A stretch of DNA of 32,515 nucleotides, from NCBI RefSeq assembly GCF_000745955.1, contig NZ_JQKH01000026.1:1-32515 (forward strand), written 5' to 3'. The notes below the pieces were generated by a model. The model worked only from the letters and a program-made list of their open reading frames with translations. It was not told where the DNA came from and did no database searches. This DNA comes from Alysiella crassa DSM 2578. Its GTDB lineage: Bacteria > Pseudomonadota > Gammaproteobacteria > Burkholderiales > Neisseriaceae. This document shows, one piece after another, positions 28,357 to 32,515 of this stretch; position 1 is the stretch's first letter; each line of letters begins with the position of its first letter. Position numbers and translations under genes: made by a program.

Positions 28357-29151
28357 TTATTTCACACTATTCCACAACACGCGTTCATACAAAGCAAAAC
28401 CCTCGCACGGCGTACCATCGTGCAAAGTGAGCGTGCCACGACTGACAAATTTTTTCTCACGCGTTTCAAAAAATTCTTTTTTAAACAATTTTTTCACCAT
28501 CGGAAAATGAGCGGCTAAATTCACCAATGGTTCATCTTTAATCACACGCGTGTCGCGCAAGACAATTTCGCCAAATTCATAAGTTATCACATTGTTTTTA
28601 AATTTAAAATCGTCTTGCAACATACCATCGTGGTACAGCAAACGAATTGGGTTTTCACCGCGCCATTCCAGCCACACCACGCTGTGCGTTGGCGACAAAA
28701 AGCGTCCCCAATACAATTCTTTTAAAGGCAAATGCCATGGTTCAATGTCCATCGTCAGCGTTTCTGCGTAACCCAAACCTTTGATAGACAAATCACTTTT
28801 CGTAAATTCACATTTAGCAAGCGGCGTGTGTACATGCCATTTGACGGATTTGACTTTGTCTTTTTTGCCTTCCACCTGAAACAATTCCACTTCGGGCAAG
28901 GGATTTGCCAAGCTGCGCCATTCGCCTTGTGCGTTTAATTCGGCTTGTTTAAAGCCGCGACCGCCCATTTGGCTGTGCAATTCGGCGCGTTTGAGCAGGG
29001 GTTTTTCTTGTAATTCGCCGTCTTCCTTGAGCGTAATCACAGATGAAAAGGGAATGGTAATCCCGAGTACCGACAATTCCGCCGCATAAGCAATAACGAG
29101 ATTGCCGTGCGTGTCAATATTGTCAAAATAATGCTTGGTGAGTTTAAACAT
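28357..29151 (-). CDS. Unidentified protein with a GxGYxE...LPxxELYWGRF motif
   Basis: A 264-aa soluble protein, no signal peptide. The central segment GLGYAETLTMDIEPWHLPLK then ELYWGRFLSPTHSVVWLEWR resembles beta-barrel lipocalin-like proteins related to the CrtC/tocopherol cyclase group, but I am not sure of that assignment. Function cannot be given. ATG 29151 has GAGGAAA 8 bases before it. The frame is open 24 codons upstream, but that part reads through the DUS at 29173. The stop abuts a repeat; upstream is the tal terminator. Confidence 0.65.
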   Translation of the reverse strand: MFKLTKHYFDNIDTHGNLVIAYAAELSVLGITIPFSSVITLKEDGELQEKPLLKRAELHSQMGGRGFKQAELNAQGEWRSLANPLPEVELFQVEGKKDKVKSVKWHVHTPLAKCEFTKSDLSIKGLGYAETLTMDIEPWHLPLKELYWGRFLSPTHSVVWLEWRGENPIRLLYHDGMLQDDFKFKNNVITYEFGEIVLRDTRVIKDEPLVNLAAHFPMVKKLFKKEFFETREKKFVSRGTLTLHDGTPCEGFALYERVLWNSVK

Positions 29152-29237
29152 GGCTTTTCCTCGGAAACGAGTTTTCAGGCTGCCTGAAAGGTTGGAAAAA
29201 ATGGTATCTTTACACAAATTCACGCTATTGTGAAATA

Positions 29238-29273
29238 AAAAAACGGGTAAATAAACGAATTTACCCGTTTTGT
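29238..29273 (-). terminator. Rho-independent terminator after tal
   Basis: aaacgggtaaat (29241-29252) pairs with atttacccgttt (29259-29270) around aaacga. On the minus strand it is followed by a T-run (TTTTTTTATTT). It lies about 45 bases after the tal stop. Confidence 0.8.
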
Positions 29274-29315
29274 TTGATGAATTGTCGTAAAAATGCGTTT
29301 CAGGCAGCCTGAAAA

Positions 29316-30371
29316 TTATGCCAATGGCGCAAGTAATTTGGCAAATGCTTCTTCAAATTGCTTCAAACCATCGTCTTGCAAACGTGTTGCCAACGTTTCC
29401 AAATTCACGCCCAATTTTTCCACTTCTACGATATTTTCCAATGCTTTATCTGTGCCTTGTTCCAGCGTGAGTGCGGCTGTGCCGTGGTCAATAAAGGCAG
29501 CCAATGTCGCGTCAGGAACGGTGTTTACTGTGTGTTGCCCAATCAGGCTGTCCACATACAAAGTATCGGGATAATCAGGATTTTTCACGCCCGTAGAAGC
29601 CCACAACAGGGAAACTTTATTCGCACCTTGCGCCAACAGCGTTGAAAAATAAATAGAATGGAAATAGTTGAGCCAATCAAAATACGCCGCTTTTGCCAAA
29701 GAAATGGCAATTTTACCGCGCAAATGTTCTGGCAAAGTGCTGTCCAAAGCATTGTCCACGCGTGAAATAAAGAAACTTGCCACCACTTGAATTTGCGAAA
29801 TATCTTGCCCAGCCGCCAAGCGTTTTTCAATGCCCAGCGCATAGGCTTCGTAGGCTTTCAAAGTTTGCTCGCGTGAGAACAATAGGGTTAAATTCACACA
29901 AATACCGTCCGCAATCAATTCGGTCAAAGCCGCCAAACCTTCGTTGGTGGCGGGTACTTTAATCATCACATTGGGGCGATTGATGGCGGCGTGTAAGCGT
30001 TTGGCTTCGGCGACTGTGCCAGCCGTGTCGCGTGATAATTCGGGCGAGACTTCTAAGCTGACAAAGCCTGTTTTGCCATTGGTGCTGTCAAATTCGGCGC
30101 GGCACACATCGCAGGCTGCCTGAACATCGGCAATCGCCAAAGTTTCGTAAATTTCTTTCGCGCCCAAACCTTGTTGTTTTAATTTGGCAATTTCGGGGGT
30201 GTACAATTCATCGCCCGAAAACGCTTTTTGGAAAATGGCTGGATTAGACGTTACGCCACACACGCCTTGCGCCAGCATATTCGCCAATTCGCCGCTTTGC
30301 ACCAAGCTGCGTGATAAATTATCCAACCAGATTTGTTGTCCCAATTTTTTCACTTCAGATAAAATAGCCAT
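29316..30371 (-). CDS. tal: Transaldolase
   Basis: A 351-aa TIM-barrel enzyme of the non-oxidative pentose phosphate pathway that transfers dihydroxyacetone from sedoheptulose 7-phosphate to glyceraldehyde 3-phosphate. The Schiff-base lysine is K138 in [12 protein letters not shown]. The N-terminal [16 protein letters not shown] motif and the C-terminal [16 protein letters not shown] match the longer transaldolase class. The ATG at 30371 begins [15 protein letters not shown]; the upstream extension is not conserved. It is divergent from kdsD, which shares the pentose-phosphate pool (ribulose 5-phosphate). Confidence 0.95.
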   Translation of the reverse strand: MAILSEVKKLGQQIWLDNLSRSLVQSGELANMLAQGVCGVTSNPAIFQKAFSGDELYTPEIAKLKQQGLGAKEIYETLAIADVQAACDVCRAEFDSTNGKTGFVSLEVSPELSRDTAGTVAEAKRLHAAINRPNVMIKVPATNEGLAALTELIADGICVNLTLLFSREQTLKAYEAYALGIEKRLAAGQDISQIQVVASFFISRVDNALDSTLPEHLRGKIAISLAKAAYFDWLNYFHSIYFSTLLAQGANKVSLLWASTGVKNPDYPDTLYVDSLIGQHTVNTVPDATLAAFIDHGTAALTLEQGTDKALENIVEVEKLGVNLETLATRLQDDGLKQFEEAFAKLLAPLA

Positions 30372-30517
30372 GTTTGTTCTTTCTACATTATTGTTGCAGG
30401 GGAAAGGTTTAATCCTAACTGTTTTTATGAAATTTGAATAGCGTTTGCATTCATATTCCCTCCCATATTTCCTATTAAAAATCCCCATTTTTCAGGCAGC
30501 ATGAAAGCAAAATCATC

Positions 30518-31486
30518 ATGAAAAACCAATATTTATCATGGGCAAACACCGCCCTACACACCGAAGCCGAAGCCATCAAAGAAATCGCCGAGCATTTAGA
30601 CGATAATTTCACTCAAGCCATTGATATTATTTTAAATAGTACAGGTCGCGTGATTGTGATGGGCATGGGCAAATCGGGGCATATTGGGCGCAAAATTGCC
30701 GCCACGCTTGCATCCACAGGCACACCAGCATTTTTTGTTCACCCAGCCGAAGCGGCGCACGGCGATTTGGGCATGATTGTGGACGGTGATGTGGTGTTGG
30801 CATTGTCTAATTCGGGCGAAAGCGATGAAATTTTAGCCATCATGCCCGCTTTAAAACGCCGCGCCATCACCCTGATTTGCATTACATCTAAACCATTGAG
30901 CAATATGGCAAAACACGCCGATATTCACATTCAGGCTGCCGTATCGCACGAAGCCTGTCCGCTTGGACTTGCCCCCACCTCCAGCACCACCGCCGTTCTG
31001 GCTTTAGGCGATGCTTTGGCAATTGTTTTGTTGCAAGCGCGGCGGTTCACGCCCAATGATTTTGCTATGAGCCACCCCGCAGGCAGTTTGGGCAGACGCT
31101 TATTGCTTACGGTTGGCGATATTATGCACACAAACAATGATTTACCTGCCGTAGCTGAACACACACCGCTCAAACACGCGCTGATTACCATGAGCGAAAA
31201 AGGTTTGGGCATGCTCGCGGTGGTGGATGAAGTTTCAGGCAGCCTGAAAGGGATTTTGACCGATGGCGACATCCGCCGCCTGTTTCAAACCCATGATTAT
31301 TTTGCCCATTTAACCGTGAACGATGTGATGAAACCCCACCCCACCACCATCAGCCCCGACAAACTCGCCAGCGAAGCCGTCAAGCTCATGCACGAAAAAC
31401 GCATTAGCGGTTTATTGGTGTGTGAAAACAACACTTTAGTTGGCGCACTCAATATGCACGACCTATTGAAAGCACGAGTGGTGTAG
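30518..31486 (+). CDS. kdsD: Arabinose-5-phosphate isomerase
   Basis: A 322-aa enzyme converting ribulose 5-phosphate to arabinose 5-phosphate, the first step of Kdo synthesis for lipooligosaccharide. The SIS domain (VIVMGMGKSGHIGRKIAATL, SNSGESDEI, GLAPTSSTTAVLALGDALAI) covers about residues 30-180; two CBS repeats cover about 205-322. A perfect in-frame DUS (31233-31249) encodes VSGSLKG inside the first CBS repeat. A degenerate DUS (ttcaggcagcatgaaag) ends about 14 bases before the ATG, leaving GAAAGC as a weak SD. Confidence 0.93.
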   Translation: MKNQYLSWANTALHTEAEAIKEIAEHLDDNFTQAIDIILNSTGRVIVMGMGKSGHIGRKIAATLASTGTPAFFVHPAEAAHGDLGMIVDGDVVLALSNSGESDEILAIMPALKRRAITLICITSKPLSNMAKHADIHIQAAVSHEACPLGLAPTSSTTAVLALGDALAIVLLQARRFTPNDFAMSHPAGSLGRRLLLTVGDIMHTNNDLPAVAEHTPLKHALITMSEKGLGMLAVVDEVSGSLKGILTDGDIRRLFQTHDYFAHLTVNDVMKPHPTTISPDKLASEAVKLMHEKRISGLLVCENNTLVGALNMHDLLKARVV

Positions 31487-31553
31487 CCCATTTTCCCATT
31501 CAGACAGCCTGAAAACAAACACACACCGCACTACTGAAATGCACGTAATCTGC

Positions 31554-31559
31554 TAAAAT
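31554..31559 (+). promoter_or_regulatory. Possible extended -10 upstream of kdsC
   Basis: tgcTAAAAT has a TG one base before the hexamer, 30 bases upstream of the kdsC ATG. No good -35 is seen. kdsC may instead be read from the kdsD transcript across the 102-base gap, which includes a degenerate DUS at about 31499. Confidence 0.25.
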
Positions 31560-31588
31560 ACAGCCTGTAAATCTTAAAGCAAAGCAAA

Positions 31589-32128
31589 ATGTTTGACCTA
31601 CTCCCACCCGATATTATTCAACGCGCCAGACGTGTTAAACTATTGATTTTAGATGTAGATGGTGTATTAACCACAGGACAATTATTCATGTCCAGCACAG
31701 GCGAAATCATCAAGCCATTCAACACGCTAGACGGACATGGCATTAAAATGCTGCACCAAACAGGCGTGCAAACCGCCATCATCACCGCACGCAGCGACCC
31801 AGCCGTAGCCGCCCGCGCCGAACAATTAGGTATTACCCACTATTTCAAAGGCGCACACAACAAAAAAATCGCCTACGAGCAATTGCGTGAACAAGCCAAT
31901 GTGTCGGAATTAGAATGCGCGTTTGTGGGCGATGATGTGATTGATTTACCTGTACTTATTCGCTGCGGCTTACCCATTGCCGTGCAAAATGCCCACGAGT
32001 TTGTCAAACAACACACCGTGTACACCACCGAAAAATTCGGCGGCATGGGCGCGGTGCGTGAAGTAACGGATTTGATTATGTATTCGCAAAACACATTGCA
32101 AATCGCATTGGAAGAATATATTAAATAA
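31589..32128 (+). CDS. kdsC: 3-deoxy-D-manno-octulosonate 8-phosphate phosphatase
   Basis: A 179-aa HAD phosphatase that releases Kdo from Kdo 8-phosphate. Motif I is LILDVDGVLTTG with D22/D24. Motif II lies in TAIITARSD, Lys in KGAHNKKIAYEQL and motif IV is CAFVGDDVIDLPVL. It lacks the cap domain, as expected for this tetrameric class. It follows kdsD. In many proteobacteria lptC-lptA-lptB come next, but here an IS element does. Confidence 0.95.
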   Translation: MFDLLPPDIIQRARRVKLLILDVDGVLTTGQLFMSSTGEIIKPFNTLDGHGIKMLHQTGVQTAIITARSDPAVAARAEQLGITHYFKGAHNKKIAYEQLREQANVSELECAFVGDDVIDLPVLIRCGLPIAVQNAHEFVKQHTVYTTEKFGGMGAVREVTDLIMYSQNTLQIALEEYIK

Positions 32129-32182
32129 TCAAATGGTTAAAATTTTCAGGCAGCCTTAATTTAATTTTGCCACTTATCTGTC

Positions 32183-32209
32183 CCCTCCCCCGTCCTAAAC
32201 GGGGGAGGG
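32183..32209. repeat. GC-rich perfect inverted repeat next to the IS element
   Basis: ccctcccccgt and acgggggaggg are perfect 11-bp arms around cctaa. Together with the DUS half at 32146 and cttatctgtcccctc they resemble the left part of the 203-bp element (ctcatctgttccctctcc). The hairpin could also end kdsC transcripts, although only a short T-run is present. Confidence 0.5.
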
Positions 32210-32216
32210 CTAGGGT

Positions 32217-32515
32217 GCAGACCTGCCAAGTTCTTTTGGTGTAAAATGATAAAGTTAAACTAACGGTAATTTGACCATGCAAACTTTGGAAACCTACTTT
32301 TCAGAAATTGAAGACAAAAGACGCAGCGAAGGTAAACGTTACGCGCAAGCTAAATTATTAACAGCCATTGTGATTGCGATAATGGGTGGTGCAAAAAGCT
32401 TTCGTGATATAGACCGCTTTTTGAGTAACAATATTGACGATTTAAAACAATATCTTGCTTGGGAACGCGATGCGACACCGAGTCATGAAAAAATCCGAAC
32501 CTTTATTGGCAGTTT
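32217..32515 (+). mobile_element. ISAs1-type insertion sequence, left part only
   Basis: Unlike repeat sequence begins at about 32217 (cagacctgccaagttctttt). The transposase follows 60 bases later. The right end and target duplication lie outside the window, so the left boundary is approximate. Confidence 0.6.
32277..32515 (+). CDS. ISAs1-family transposase, N-terminal fragment (cut by window end)
   Basis: ATG 32277 opens a frame that runs to the last base: 79 codons starting MQTLETYFSEIEDKRRSEGK and continuing AKLLTAIVIAIMGGAKSFRD and PSHEKIRTFIGS. This is the N-terminal domain associated with ISAs1/H-repeat DDE transposases. The catalytic DDE part would lie beyond the window. The frame is intact as far as seen. 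Confidence 0.85.
   Translation, partial: MQTLETYFSEIEDKRRSEGKRYAQAKLLTAIVIAIMGGAKSFRDIDRFLSNNIDDLKQYLAWERDATPSHEKIRTFIGS

Overview
The window looks like ordinary chromosome of a Neisseriaceae bacterium from the Simonsiella, Alysiella, Conchiformibius or Kingella side of the family. The main evidence is the 17-mer TTTCAGGCAGCCTGAAA and its complement, which recur about once per kb (roughly 35 to 40 recognisable copies by eye). On one strand the 17-mer contains AGGCAGCCTGAA and on the other AGGCTGCCTGAA. From memory, these are two published dialects of the neisserial DNA uptake sequence (DUS). The gene content (split mla, tatABC, tal-kdsD-kdsC) fits a Gram-negative betaproteobacterium of this family.

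Layout. 1-434 is non-coding and holds a repeat element with a smaller element nested inside it. 435-2228 (-) is a cNMP/CBS/DUF294 regulatory protein. 2229-5060 is a patch of small accessory genes separated by DUS copies: a frameshifted glutathione S-transferase, a membrane protein, a secreted Cys-containing protein and two related small membrane proteins. It is followed by gyrB (+). A GNAT acetyltransferase and ftsK (-) follow. After a second copy of the 203-bp repeat come a TlpA-like thioredoxin, a thioesterase and an acidic conserved protein. Then come the Mla phospholipid-transport genes (mlaA, B, C // D, E, orphan, F), tatABC, a HIT protein and hisE, all on the minus strand.

20.0-27.5 kb is a formate dehydrogenase-N type locus (fdnG-fdxH-fdnI, fdhD, fdhE) with an oppositely oriented lipoprotein gene inside it. 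FdnG carries a twin-arginine signal, so the neighbouring Tat genes make the export system it needs. FdhD and FdhE are its maturation factors. FdnG has Cys instead of selenocysteine at residue 196. hisI follows, separated from hisE by the fdh block, then an unidentified protein and transaldolase. The divergent kdsD-kdsC pair makes Kdo for lipooligosaccharide. The window ends in the first 79 codons of an ISAs1-type transposase.

I did not find a convincing new multi-gene system. The most unusual material is repeat biology: a DUS that is almost palindromic and carries both dialects; at least three other repeat types, one with a clean nested insertion and a matching empty site; DUS copies abutting start codons and encoding short peptides inside core proteins; and an mla operon interrupted by a DUS-flanked orphan gene and an internal terminator. 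Two genes (GST and a lipoprotein) appear to be off by one base at short homopolymers.
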